Assembly: GCA_035236585.1 (NCBI GenBank)
Contig: CP141132.1
Span: 38,753,880 to 38,817,879 of the forward strand
DNA length: 64,000 nt
Direction of reading: 5' to 3'
Source of the DNA: Warburgia ugandensis
Taxonomy: Eukaryota > Streptophyta > Magnoliopsida > Canellales > Canellaceae
Part shown: positions 35,521 through 47,744 of the stretch, piece after piece
Layout: every line of letters begins with the position of its first letter
Numbering within the stretch: position 1 is the first letter of the stretch
Program-made: the position numbers and the translations under genes
The notes under the pieces: generated by a model
What the model was told of the DNA's origin: nothing
What the model saw: only the letters and a program-made list of their open reading frames with translations
Database searches by the model: none

Positions 35521-37045
35521 AACTTAGCGCTCCCTAAGCAGCAACCCAAATGTTTTTAAAATCTCCATCTTCTACATCTTTTCATATAGGGTCCTATGTT
35601 TTCAAACATTGGGAACAATGTTTCATTCAACTTTGGAGTGTTAGATGCATATAGGGATTTTGAATTTTATTGAGCTTTTCACAAAAAAGAAAAGAAAACA
35701 TTTTTGAAAGAGTTCCCTTACTATGATGAGACCTAGATGTTTAGAATTTTGTAATTTTACTATTTTCACCTCTTAATGGAAGTTTATATGTTTAGTTTTG
35801 CATACTATTCATATGTTGAAGCATTTTATGAAAGTTAATTCTCAAAAATCATTTACACGCAGCACATTGTCAAGACTAATAGAGAGGTATGACTTAGAGA
35901 CCCTAAGGAAAATAAGTGGGGACCTATAACCCAATGAGTTTAGATACTATCTTTTTTCAGAGAGTTATAAGTAATTCCAAAATTTCTTCAGTGTACATAA
36001 TTTAGTGTGATCCTGTTAAACCTTGTATTGGTTAACTATCAAGAATAAATAGGAGTAATAGCTTTATTTTCAGGAAATTTATTAAATTTGATAGGCTTTA
36101 GGAAACCTAGGAAGTGATATAGATTATCCTTATTCAGCCCAAAGACATAAAGCGTACCAATATATCTACCACTAATTAGCCCTTTGAGCCTACCATTAAG
36201 CCTTTCTTTCTTAACCCCAATTACCTTAACCCAAAATAAACTAGAAATAATAATAATAATAATAATAATAATAACCATTACCCATTTTCAAAATGAGTAG
36301 TGTTAGCAGAAAAGTTTAAAAGAGGACAAAAAGTGAAAGAAGTTTGAAACCTTGGAAATCCTTATATCCTTCTTTTTAGAACCCTATCCTAACCTACACT
36401 TCATCCTAGTTAAGGACTTGTGGATCTTAGGTAGGATATAGCCTTAAGGAGGAGATAAAAAGAAGGAATTAAGGTAAACTACTCCCAATAATCTTTGTAA
36501 TAACATCCACTCTTGAGGATCATTTTCCTCTGTCTCATTAACATTTAAAGAATTATGTGAACAATTAGCTTGTTGGATGCAGTCATATAATGAGAAAAAT
36601 ATGTTTAAACCCTTATCTAAGAGTATACCTATGAGGATTTGAGGTCAAGACATATTATCAATGGAATTTAAGCATATCTAGTTAGAACCATGACTTAAAT
36701 TGCTGTACACACACATGCATTCTAAGAGATAACTAAAATAAAATGTCTTTAGCATATGGATGATTTGTAAAATGGTCAATCTTCTCCAATAATTTGTGAA
36801 AAACTAGTAGATTGCTAATGAATAAGGATTCTTTGAGATAGAATAGGAGACTCAACCTTAGTGAATTTTGTGTGTATTCATTGCAAATCCTCATGATGCC
36901 TAACTCATCCACTAGGGGTAACCTAGGGGTTTAAGGGCTTGTTGCATGTGCTAAATGCAATCGCGAGTACCTACTAAAGTGATACATTGTATTTGTTTTT
37001 ACAAAATAATTTTTCATAAGTTTTGCTTAGGACTAGCAAAATGCT
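35521..37045 (+). mobile_element. 3' non-coding internal region of main Athila element
   Basis: About 1.5 kb between the integrase end and the polypurine tract, with no domain seen. Some Athila elements carry an extra open frame here; no membrane-protein-like frame is seen in this copy. Frames on the minus strand at 36039-36278 start within the TAA repeat. Confidence 0.7.
36246..36274. repeat. (TAA)n microsatellite
   Basis: Nine to ten uninterrupted AAT/TAA units in the 3' internal region. Confidence 0.95.
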
Positions 37046-37062
37046 GGTTGGGGGGAGGGGGG
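37046..37062 (+). promoter_or_regulatory. Polypurine tract of main Athila element
   Basis: GGTTGGGGGGAGGGGGG lies directly before the LTR F start TGATAAG. This is the usual position of the primer for plus-strand DNA synthesis and fixes the 5' edge of the LTR. Confidence 0.9.
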
Positions 37063-37728
37063 TGATAAGTGTTTAATTTTTCATAAAAACAACCCAATTA
37101 GTACCAATGTGTTCCAACTTATAGCGTTGAATTAGGATTTTTAGACCAAAATTCATAACACATGCATTTTTTACCAAATGAAGCAAAAGTTTGTTATTTT
37201 GTAGGTTCAAAAGCTAGTCCAAAGTAAGTATGTAATTAATCAGGTTTTTCTAGAATTTAATTAGGATTTTTCTCTTTTTGTAGAAAGTAAGATGTTGATC
37301 CAAGGACCAAAATTGATTGTGATGAAATTAAAGATCTAGATCAAAAGATCGAGTCAAAGCCTCAAATTTATCACTTTAACATAAACCAAAGGCCAAAATA
37401 ATCTTGAAGACAAGTAATGGTTGTCACTAAAGGAGCCAAAGATAGCCAAAGTGGGTCCATGAATGAAGGCATGCATTCCCACCACCTTTCCATGGATGCC
37501 ACCTAAGCCACCTTAGCCATATAAGCCATGAAAGAAGGTGGCAAGCTAAGGAATTCAACCCAAACAATACAACCCATTCATTCCAACATTGAAGCAAAGA
37601 GAATAAGCCAAGGAAGCTTCCTAAGCCAGCCATCAAGCTTAGCTAGTGAAGCCTTCAAAGCAAGCCATCTAAGCCATCAAGCTAAGCTAAATAGAAGGCT
37701 AGGATTGGAGAAGATTCAAGAGAGTTAT
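37063..37728 (+). mobile_element. Athila-type LTR F, 3' LTR of main element, 5' part
   Basis: Begins TGATAAGTGTTTAATTTTTC and aligns with LTR D. It contains the AAGCCA-rich U3 (37490-37690). It is interrupted at 37728 by a solo LTR, with AGTTAT at both edges (37723-37728 and 42635-42640). Short frames at 37427-37755 cover the U3 repeats. Confidence 0.88.
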
Positions 37729-40700
37729 TGTAATAACCCCAATTTTTGTAATTGATTGAGAAAATCAACAAAGTTTGAGTTTTAGAAATTTTGGGCTGGA
37801 ATATTAGGGTTATTTAGAATGTACTTCTTATAGAAGTATAATCAAAGGATAAGACATGTATAATTGAAATTGAACTCAGCAAACCCTTTAGAATGACTGT
37901 AAGCACGACAAATTTTGAATTCATATGAAAAATCCTTAATTTTCTTTATTTTATGGACAAACGGGTAAAATAGTAATTTTACCCATAATCGAGATCTGAG
38001 ATATCAAAATTTAGAATGTGCTGAGAAATACTAATCCAATGCCACTAAGTACGCTCAATTTTGAGATCATGGGAATAAACCCTAATTTTTATACATAAAG
38101 GGCAAAAATGGTCTTTTTACACTATGTGGGGCCCACAAGGGACCTAAAAAGGAATCCAATGACTAGCCCACGTGAAATCATGGGTCAAACCCCTACAAAC
38201 TGGTAGTGGAGAAAAAGGTGAAGGTGGAGAATCCGATGCTAATTAAATAATAAAAAAGTAAACCATAATCATTACACATAATCATGAAAAAAAGACCCAA
38301 AATGCCTAGAAATACACCCCCAAAAATCCTCTAAAAATGTTCATAAAATTCCCACAAAATGATCTTAATTTTCCTTGCAAAACCAGACATAGATTCATTC
38401 CCAAAATCTCAAAACTCACAAAAGATCTCTCTCTTTCATTTTCTCTGTCCTCTCTCTAGATTGGAATAGGAGACCTAAATTCAATTAGGCACTCTATTCC
38501 AGATCAAATATCATAGATCTCACTGTACAAAATTTCCTACCATACCTTAGTTACAAAATGCCCAAAGAAATTTCAAGATGCAATGGTTCAAATAACAGAT
38601 ATCACAAGACAAGTGGATCTTGGGCTATCTTATCATCAAAACTGGTATTCTCTTAAATTGGACTATATAACCAATGTTTTTCTCTAATCAGGTAGGTGGA
38701 ACTACTTCCTAGACATATTTATTGTTGTTTAATGAAAATTTAATTTTACTGTAATTTGATTTGAGTGAAAAATTGTAAAAAATAAAGTAAAGATTAGAAC
38801 CTTCAATTCATGATGATTAAGGGCTTAGATGGAAAATCTGACCCCTCCAATCGATCCAGAAGGGTCCAAAACCCTTTAGGGTAAGAGTTTCATGAAATTT
38901 TATTAAGTTTTGGACCCTCAATTGAGAGGGATTGATTGGACAGTCTAGAATGGACTGTCCGATCTCCCGATCGGATCGGATTCCCCCAGGATGGCATGCG
39001 AAACGCCGCATTGAAACACGGCACGCGACAACGTTTCCACGCGTTGGCTGCATGTGCAACATTGTCCCAACGGGACTACCGCGCTCAAGCGCCGGTCATT
39101 GGGCGAGCGCAGCACACATTCATCCCGATGACAGAGGCGTGCCTGACCAATTTCGTCTAGTCTGTTCCACCTAGATGAATCCAGGCCATCTATTCAATTG
39201 GGCCCAGATCAAATCTAGACCCTAAGAAGGACTGTGAACTTCCGGACTCAATTCAAGAGTCATATGAACTCCAAATTGAGATCGAAAAGAAGTTATGGAA
39301 AGCTTACAACCTCTAGTTTCTTATGAAATGATAAAATGGAAAGATGTCTTATGAAACTTTCTATATTTAGGAAATAAGTTTCCAATTTCCAAGATCTTCA
39401 AGATTTGAGGTGATCAGATCTTGGTAATCTATTTTAATAATGATATACTATTGAAATAAATTGATATCTATGGTTTATTTGGGCATATCTGAGATATATT
39501 AAGGGATCTGACCGTTATGGTAGAAAAACCCTAAAAAATACAAAGGGACCCACTTGATCAATGAGATCAAGTGTGATTAGATCCTTAGGACGGATTGAAT
39601 GAATGTTAATATGATGACATCCAGGGAGATCATGGATTGAGTATGAAAAAAACAAAGCAATATGATCTTTGGACCTTAATAAAGAAAAACCCCTAAATGT
39701 AATTAAAACCCTTGATTAAAAGGGAAAGATCTAAGATCAAATGGTTGGATCAAAGTAAAGGTTTCTAAAAATATTAATGTAATTAGTTTCATTTTCTATT
39801 AGTTGATAATAGCATTTTAAATGTGATTTTATGTCGTAAAGCATGCTAGTGCAACTTTTAGACTTTAGCATGATATGTGATTAGATTGTTATAATAGGTT
39901 GCTAGATTTAATTATCTTACAGGCATGTTAGTGTGATTTTATGCAAGTGTAACATAGGATCAAGTTAGTATGATTTCATGCCATTGTAACTCAGGACCAT
40001 GCTAGGATTTCATGTAAGATTATACTATAGTATGAGATTGTACCTTAGGTCCATGTTAGTTTAAATTGAGTTATTAAGGTATATTAGTTGAAAATCATGC
40101 TAGTGTAATTTTAAGTACCTTGTATCATTATCATTAAGTTGTTCAATTATGTAGTTTTATGCTTTGAATTTATAATTCATTTATGGTTAAATTTCATTAG
40201 TAGATCTACTTGTTATGAGATAAAGAGCATAAAACACCAAAAATGGAATCTAATGAGAAAGTAGAGTTTCATGACACAAATAAGAGTGGATTGTTTTGGA
40301 CTTAATTAGTAAGGGCTATAGTTAGTAGGACAATACAAGGATTATCAAATCCTTGGCCCAAACTAGGAGAATAATAAACCCCATGAATGACATTGTAAAT
40401 GTTCATGGACTTAATTAAAATTAATTAGAAAGAGCACTTAGGGTCAACATGCTTATAGGGACCTTATGAAAGGTTGAGCTAAGGTCACTCTAGTGAAGGT
40501 TGAACATAGTGGTTAAGGGGGTTGTCTAATAGAGCCTCGCTCTTCCCATACCTTCCGTTGATGTTTGTGAGGTCTAAACGCCTCCTTACATGAGGATTGA
40601 AGTAAGCACTTTGTGTTCACCCATTTAGTTAGTAAGCCTTAGCCAATTGGAAATAAGATGAGTAGTCTAGACATAGGCTGAAATAAGTTATCTTCAACCA

Positions 40701-42634
40701 ATAAAACATTAACTGGTTGAATAATAATAGGAGCATAAAAGGTTAGTAAATGATCTAACCCTAATAAAAACTATAAGTAAGATAAGGATAATCAAACAAG
40801 ATCTATTAGATCTTGAATGATTAAGAATAATAAGAATAAGAATATTGCATTTAGTATGCATGTTTATTAGAATGCATGTTACAGATCAAATCTAGTTCAT
40901 TAGATTAGATAATCCAAACCCTTGATCAAAGATGATTCAAGGAAGAAAACCAAGATCATCCTCCTTAGGATGATCCAATAACTGAACTTAGATCCAAGAA
41001 GAACTAGATGATAAAAGATCTAGGACCTTGATCTTTATCAACAAGTGTAGATTGTCGATCAAAGGATCTATGAAAGATCAAGATCAAGGAGATGGACACA
41101 CAAAGACTTAGAGATAGAAAATACTTAGATATGAATGATTTAAAGATCATTCTAAATATCAGATCCAGTGATCAATAGGATTGTACATAATTTATATATA
41201 TTGACAGTATATATGGATGTACAGATTACATAGATCAGTCATGATCATGGAAGATCTAGGAAAAGGGATCACTACTTGAAGGTAGGAGGATTTGATGAAT
41301 GCATTTACATGGGACGTACATGATTGAACCCATGACCTTATGTTCAAAAGAGTAATGTTAATACTTGTATTAAACCCCTGAAACCCTTATGATCCAACCA
41401 AATACATATAAAATGGTTAAGGACTAGACTCTAAGTGAATAGGGAACTAGAAGCTATTTCAGCCCTAAGTAAACATATAGATTGTCTGATATGTATGAAA
41501 TCTATTTTACATGCAAGCTTGGAGGCTTGTGATTTTGTTTTAATAAGCATAAGCTTGGGGAATGCTATGATAGAGGAGTTATGAGGGTTTGGCCACTCGC
41601 TTCTTGAAATTTGATGATTTGATGATACCTTGACCTATGAGAGGCTAAAAGTCGGGTGGGGCAATTATGGGAAGGCCACCACTGTGAAAGTCCTATCTCC
41701 CCATATGGCAGTGACATAATATTTTCCACTGTGGTATCAGTGGTGAACAGGGCAGTTATCCGAGTGCGCTAGCACAGATCAGATTGTAACATGGTAGCCC
41801 TTTGATTATTTTGCACTATTATGTATATGAGAGTAGGCACAGTGAAATGCCTTATGTTTTAGCATGATGAAATGCTAAGTAATTGTATATTACCAATATT
41901 TCCCAAGAAGGAAAATTCCCAGTGTAGGATTAGCTAAAATACTGAGTTCTCATAATGGAGAGAATTGATCAGCTTAGCTGGGAATGATATTTGACTACTT
42001 TCATACATTTAACAGATTTACCCATATATAGCATGTATATATATGGATGTACATATATTACAAAGTAAAGAGTAGAGACATGAATATGTTTAGGGATAAT
42101 GGGATTATGAAGTATTAGAGTTATATTGTCAATTATTATGCTTCTTGAATCCCCTACCAAGCATTGCTTGCTGAGATATTGTAAATGTTGCAATGTTTAC
42201 AATATCTCAGATACAAGGAAGGAGAATTAGGAGCTCAAGATGATAGTAGATTTGAAGAGAATAATCTTCAAGGTATACCCCTTGAAGACATGTATTTTGC
42301 TTTGTTTGAGAGTATTGTATTGTAATGAGAGTTTCATTGTATGGTGAGCTTTGAGTTTTGGATTATGTAATTTGGACAAGTATTGTAATGGATTTGGCTG
42401 TATTGTAAACCATTGGATGGATTCTGGAATTTAATAAAAGTGTATTCCTTCAATGGAATTTTATCTTGTACAAAGTTCTACTTATGTTATGTATGAAGTG
42501 ATGACTTGGGTTTTACAAAACAAGTTCTAAAAAAAAGAATTTTTGTTGCTTTGTTATGCGAAATTTTTTTACTATTAAGGGCCCTGGCTTTCAAAATATA
42601 TTACGAAACGTGTTACAAAAATCCAGGTCATCAT
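37729..42634 (+). mobile_element. Solo LTR (4.9 kb), Tekay/del-like, inside LTR F
   Basis: Starts TGTAATAACCCC and ends GGTCATCAT, with AGTTAT on both sides, and LTR F continues across it. No gag or pol. It matches the minus strand of 1-4929 over its length and, less closely, the solo LTR at 18133-21830. It has a CpG-rich stretch (about 38940-39130), many GATCAAG/CTTGATC-type blocks (40900-41100), and the stem-loop 424 bp before its end. The frames at 38817-39174 lie in the CpG-rich stretch and have no recognised domain. Confidence 0.88.
42171..42210 (+). other. LTR stem-loop, 15-bp arms
   Basis: CTGAGATATTGTAAA and its reverse complement, after CCCCTACCAAGCATTGCTTG. It is equivalent to 288-327 and 21414-21450. 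Confidence 0.9.
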
Positions 42635-43970
42635 AGTTATCCATGATTTATTTTGAGGATACTTAAGGAAAATTCTATTAAAATAAGAGGGCATGTGGAT
42701 CAATGGGATAAGAGCCACCAATTTTTAGATTTTTTCTCCACTTTTTCCTTAATTCCCAACCCACCCTTAAGATTCACTACGAATTTTCAAAACTCTCATT
42801 CCTTCCACCTCTTAGGAAACTTTCTGACCGATCAAATTTCTCTACCTACTCTATCCCATTTCTTTCCTAACAAGTCCCACTTACTTTCCTAAAAAAATGG
42901 AGGTTTTAATGTTTATGGAAGGGGAGAGAGGGTCCTTCCTAAAAAGGTGGCATCTCCCACCTACTTCCCACCTTATGTCAACTTCCTTCTTCCACCCACT
43001 TTCCTAGTTGAAGTATACCTCTTTAACCCATCCTAGCCATTCAAATCATCCTCTTTAATCCACACAACACGTTAATATTATGTTACCTAAGGAATAATAG
43101 GAAAAAAACTTATAAAACTGGCCCAAGGTTCAAGCCAAAGAGGAATTTTTCTCCATTGTGCAAGGATGCCTCCTCCATTAGGGAGGAGACTTCCACTTCT
43201 TTCCAGCCCTTTTTACTCCTTTTGCTCAATGTGTTATGAGGATTTTGGTCTTGCTACTTGCTTTCATGGTTCATACTTCTTCTTCAAGTGTTCAACCTAG
43301 GATTTGTGGGGTTTTGAGTCATCTTTCAAGGCTGGTTAGCCTTTCCTAGAAATTATTCTTTTCATGCTATTTCTTACTTTGTTTTCCTTACTTTTAAACT
43401 AAGATTCAAGTTCGATTATCCATTGGAGTGACAGCCAAGGAAATTCATCTTGAATCTAGTTTTGTTCCTTAGCTTTCATTGCATCTGATTTCTCTTTTAG
43501 GCTCTTGAATTTCTAGATTTGGTTGCTTAAGTGTCATTGTTTCTTGCCTTAGTTTTGCATATGATTCCCTCTTGATTTCAATCATACTTTTTCATGAGTG
43601 AATGTTTGAACAATTGAAGAAGAGTTTGGCTTGTAATTGAGGAGTGATTTAGATTAAGTGAACATCATTGTAATAGCATTTACATTTCATATTTGGATTA
43701 CATGTAAGGAATGTTATGTTGATGACTTGTTCAATGTGATTCAATGAGATTAGTGGAATTTTCAATCCATGTTTGTGTCCATTAGTAAGTTAACTTTATT
43801 ATTAAATGTTTGAATGCATTAGAAGTGATTAATTCTATATTTTACATTTTATAGTGATTGGATGTTTCAATTGCTTCACTTCTAGAATTTCCTTGCACGA
43901 ATCGTATATGTCAATTTTCAACACTATAAAATCTTGTTCACTTGACTTTTCAAGCCCAATTAGACTATTA
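42635..43970 (+). mobile_element. Athila-type LTR F, 3' part, truncated
   Basis: Continues LTR F (GTTATCCATGATTTATTTTG) with the GGCATGTGGATCAATGGG block and a TATA box at 43111 (TATAAAACTG). It stops at CCCAATTAGACTATTA, about 650 bp short of the expected LTR end, and is joined directly to protease coding sequence. The TTAGGAAAGT array is therefore absent from this copy. Confidence 0.85.
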
Positions 43971-44724
43971 GGAGTGTTAACTTGGTTCCATACTCTATCT
44001 ATGAGTAACTTAGGCTCGGGGAGCTTAAACCAATCACTAGATAGCTCAGTGAAGATGCCTCATGGTATGGTTGAAGATGTGTTGATACAGGTGGATCGGT
44101 TTTATTACCCAGTGGATTTCATTGTACTGGACACCCGCCTATCTCTGATCCTAGTAAGCAAATTCTAGTTGTACTTGAACATCCAATACTGGCTGCGTCC
44201 AATGCCATTATTAATTATAGGAATGGTGTAATGAAATTGTCATTCAGCAACATGAAAGTTAAACTTAATGTCTTGTGTAGTGAATTTAATGAAGAGTCTA
44301 GTTCACAACATTCATCCACCATCTTCCATCTCTGATCAACTAGAGGCTTGTCTCATGCATTTTAATGGAGATTTTGATTTAGACAAGTCTTTTGAGGAGG
44401 TGAATACCTTTTAGACATTGCTTCAATGAGTCACTTCCTCCTTTAGAGTTTGTCCCCTTGCCCTCTATAGAGCAACCACTGTCTCTGACCCAAAAACCCT
44501 TGCCTAAAAACCTCAAGTACTCTTATCTAGGACCAAATGAAGCCTTACATGTTTTAATACCATTAGATCAAGATAAGGAACATGAAGTAAAATTACTTAA
44601 CATTCTTAACGAACATAAGATTGCTCTAGGGTGGACCATAGCAGACATAAAAGGGATTAGTCCAACAATGTGCATGCAAAGGATAAACCCGGAAGAAAAT
44701 GCTAAACCTTGCAAGGAAACACTA
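43971..44724 (+). pseudogene. pol: Athila pol fragment: protease to start of RT
   Basis: Starts within the protease motif (GVNLVPYSIYE, just after the catalytic Asp, which is missing) and continues through VEDVLIQVDRFYYPVDFIVL to the spacer before RT (LPKNLKYSYLGPNEALHVLI, ALGWTIADIKGISPTMCM). It corresponds to 31873-32690 of the main element but is less decayed in the spacer. It ends after NAKPCKE, where satellite sequence begins. It may be the remainder of element C, whose gag is cut at 23528. Confidence 0.85.
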
Positions 44725-46894
44725 ATTTTAAATGATAACTTGTATAAATATTCCTATATTTTTTATATTTTATTCTTATAAATCACTTAATTATCCCTCA
44801 TTAAGCTTAATTCTACTCTTTTGAATATCTGGGTACAAATGTAAAAAATGCACAAAATATCTAATTTTTTGCAAGAAAGTTAACTTTAATATTTCAACTA
44901 TATTAAATGATAAATTGTATATATATCCCTATATTTTGAATATTTTAGTCTTAAAAATTATTTAATTATCACTAATTGGCTTAATTCTACTATTTTAAAG
45001 GTCAAGGGTGCAAATGCGAAAATATACAAAATATCTAATTTTACACCAAAAAGAGAAATTTCACATGAACGTCCAAGCTATAAATGTAAAAAATCCACAA
45101 AATATCAAATTTTACATAAAAAAGTGCAATTTAACATTCAAGCTATACTCAAAGATAAATTCAATACATATCCAAATATTTTTAATATTATAGTCTTAAA
45201 AATTACTTAATTGTCCCAAATTAGGCTTAATTATATTGTTTTGAAGGTCAAGGGTACAAATGTAAAAGAAGGCACAAAATATCTAATTTTACATGAGAAA
45301 TAGCAAATTTACATTTCAACTATTTTAAAAGATAAATTGTATACATATCCCTATATTTAGAATATATTGGCCCTAAGAACTGCTTAATTATCACTAATGA
45401 GGCTCATTTCTACTTTTTTAAAAGTCCAGGTACAAATGCAAAAAAGTACAAAATATATAATTTTACAAAGGAAAGAGAAATCACACATTTCAACTATTTT
45501 AAAAGATAAATTATATACATATCCCAATATTTTGAAAATTTTAGTCTTAGAAATCATTTTTGTTCTCACTGATTAAGCTTAATTTTACCATTTTTAAGGT
45601 CCAAGGTACAAATGTAAAAAATACCCAAAATATCTAATTTTGAAAAAGAAGGATAAATTTCACATTCCAGCCATTTTAAAAGAATAATTGTATATATATC
45701 TCTATATATTGAATATTTTAATCTTAGAAATTACTTAATTATGATTAATTTTGCTCAATTCTACTGTTTTGGAGGTCCATGATACAAATGCAAAAAAAGC
45801 ATAAAATATCTATTTTTACAAGAAAGAGAAATTTCACATCCAAATATTTTCAAAGATAAATTGTAAACATATCCCTATATTTTGAATATTTTAGTCTCAA
45901 AAATCACTTAATTATTACTAATTAGGCTTAATTCTGCTATTTTGGAGGTCTAGGGTAAAACTGTAAAAAAATCTACAAAATATCTAATTTTATATAAGAA
46001 AGTGCAATTTCACATTCTAACTATATTAAAAGATAAATTGTATACATCTTCTAATATTTTTAATCTTTTAGTTTTAGAAATTACTTAATTGTCCCTAATT
46101 TGGCATAATTTTATTATTTTGAAGGTCCAGGTACAAATGCAAAAATGCACAAAATATCTAATTTTACACAAGAAAGTGTAATTTCACATTTCAACTATTT
46201 AAAGGATAAATTATACATATACATATATTTTTTCATAGAAATCACTAAATTATCACTAATTAGGCTTAATTCTACTATTTCAAATGTTGAGGGTGCAAAT
46301 GTAAAAAAGGCACAAAACATCTAGTTTTAGACAAGAAAGAGAAATTTCACATTCCAACTATATTAAAAGATAAGTTGCATAAGTGTCCCTATATTTTTAA
46401 CATTTTATTTTAAAAAATCACTTAATTATCACTGTTTGGTCTTAATTCTACTTTCTTGAAAGTTCAGGGTACAAATGTAGAAAATGCAGAAAATATCCTA
46501 TTTAACACAAGAAAGAGCAATTTTACCTTACAAATATTTTAAGATAAATTATATACATATTCCAATATTTTAAATATTTTAGTCCTAGAAATTACTTAAT
46601 TATCACTAATTATGCTTAATTCTAATATTTTGAAAGTCAATGGTAAAAATTTAAAAATGCACAAAATATCTAATTTTACATAAGAAAGAACAATTTCATA
46701 TTCCATCTATATTAAAAGATAAGTTGCATACATATCCCTATATTTTTAATGTTTTATTCTTAAAAATCACTTAATTATTACTAATTAGGATTAATTTTAC
46801 TTTTTTGAAAGTCCAAGGTGTAAATGTAAAAAATGCACAAAATATCCAATTTAACACAAGAAAGAGTAATTTCACGTTACAAAATATCCAATTT
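44725..46894 (+). repeat. Satellite block S1, about 12 monomers of ~174 bp
   Basis: The marker CAAAATATCTAATTTT recurs at about 44853, 45027, 45098, 45275, 45449, 45626, 45802, 45976, 46150, 46313, 46489, 46662 and 46838. Most spacings are 173-177 bp; one is shortened to 71 and one to 163. Other conserved blocks are TCACTTAATTATCACTAATT and AAAGATAAATTGTATACATA. Monomers are AT-rich, in one orientation and diverged, with no multi-monomer pattern evident. The family is the same as S2. Small frames here have no meaning. Confidence 0.92.
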
Positions 46895-47691
46895 GAGTTT
46901 GGATTTATGAGTTTTGATTTGGAATAGAGTGCATAATTGAATTTAGGTCTCTTGTTCCAATCTAGAGAGAGGAGAGAGAAAGTGAAAGAAGAGAGATTTT
47001 GCAGAGTTTTGGAAATTTGGGAAGGTATCTATATTTTTTTTTTTAGGGTAAGTAAGATGATTTTGTAAAAATTTTAATGAACATTTTTGAAGGATTTTTG
47101 GAGGGGTATTTATAGGTGTTTTACATTTTTCATAATTACTTGTAATAATTATGTTTTAATTCTTTTGAATACTAAATGAACATTGGATCCTCCACTACCA
47201 CCTCCTTCTCCACTAGTAGATGGTAGTGGTTTGACCACTCATTTCATGGTTTTTGGCCATTGGATTCATTTGTTTGCCCCTTGTGGGCCCCACAGGGGTG
47301 TGAAAGGACATTTTGCCCTTTTATGGAGAAAAATTCATTTTATTCTCACGAACTCAAAATTGAGCTTACTTAGTGGCGTTGGAATTGTATTTTTGAGTAC
47401 ATTCTAAATATTGATGTCTTAGATCTCAGTTATGGGTAAAATTATCATTTTACCCTTTTATTCATAAAAAATGAAGAAAATTAGGGATTTTTCATTTTAA
47501 CTCAGAATTGAACATACTTAGTGTCATTTCGATTGGTTTTTCGATTACATTTATAATTTTTAAGTTTTAAATCATGTTTTAATCTATATAAAAAGAGAAT
47601 TTCCAATAACCTAATATTCCAACCCAAAATTTTTGAAAACTTAAACTTTCTTGATTTTCTCAATTAATTTACAAAAATTGGGGTTATTACA
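46895..47691 (-). mobile_element. Fragment of the long Tekay/del-like LTR, minus strand
   Basis: Matches 4180-4929 closely (GAATTTAGGTCTCTTGTTCC; the CCTCCACTACCACCTCC block; end GGGGTTATTACA at 47691, the LTR start on the minus strand). Only the first ~800 bp of the LTR remain; its other side is joined to satellite S1 within a CAAAATATCCAATTT motif. Confidence 0.85.
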
Positions 47692-47744
47692 CCTTCATTC
47701 TTGATAGGACTATATAGACTAAGCAACCAAGATAAGGAAATCAT

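Noticed and set aside
36039..36278. 79-residue minus-strand frame starting with a run of Ile
   Set aside because: The Ile run is the translated TAA microsatellite; the rest has no domain.
35521..37045. Envelope-like open frame as in some Athila elements
   Set aside because: No long frame or membrane-spanning segment is visible in the plus-strand 3' internal region.
38817..39174. Three overlapping frames of 74-81 residues
   Set aside because: They lie in the CpG-rich stretch of the 4.9-kb solo LTR on both strands and lack recognised motifs.
44725..46894. CRISPR array
   Set aside because: The regular spacing is full-length tandem monomers without unique spacers, in plant DNA; it is a satellite.
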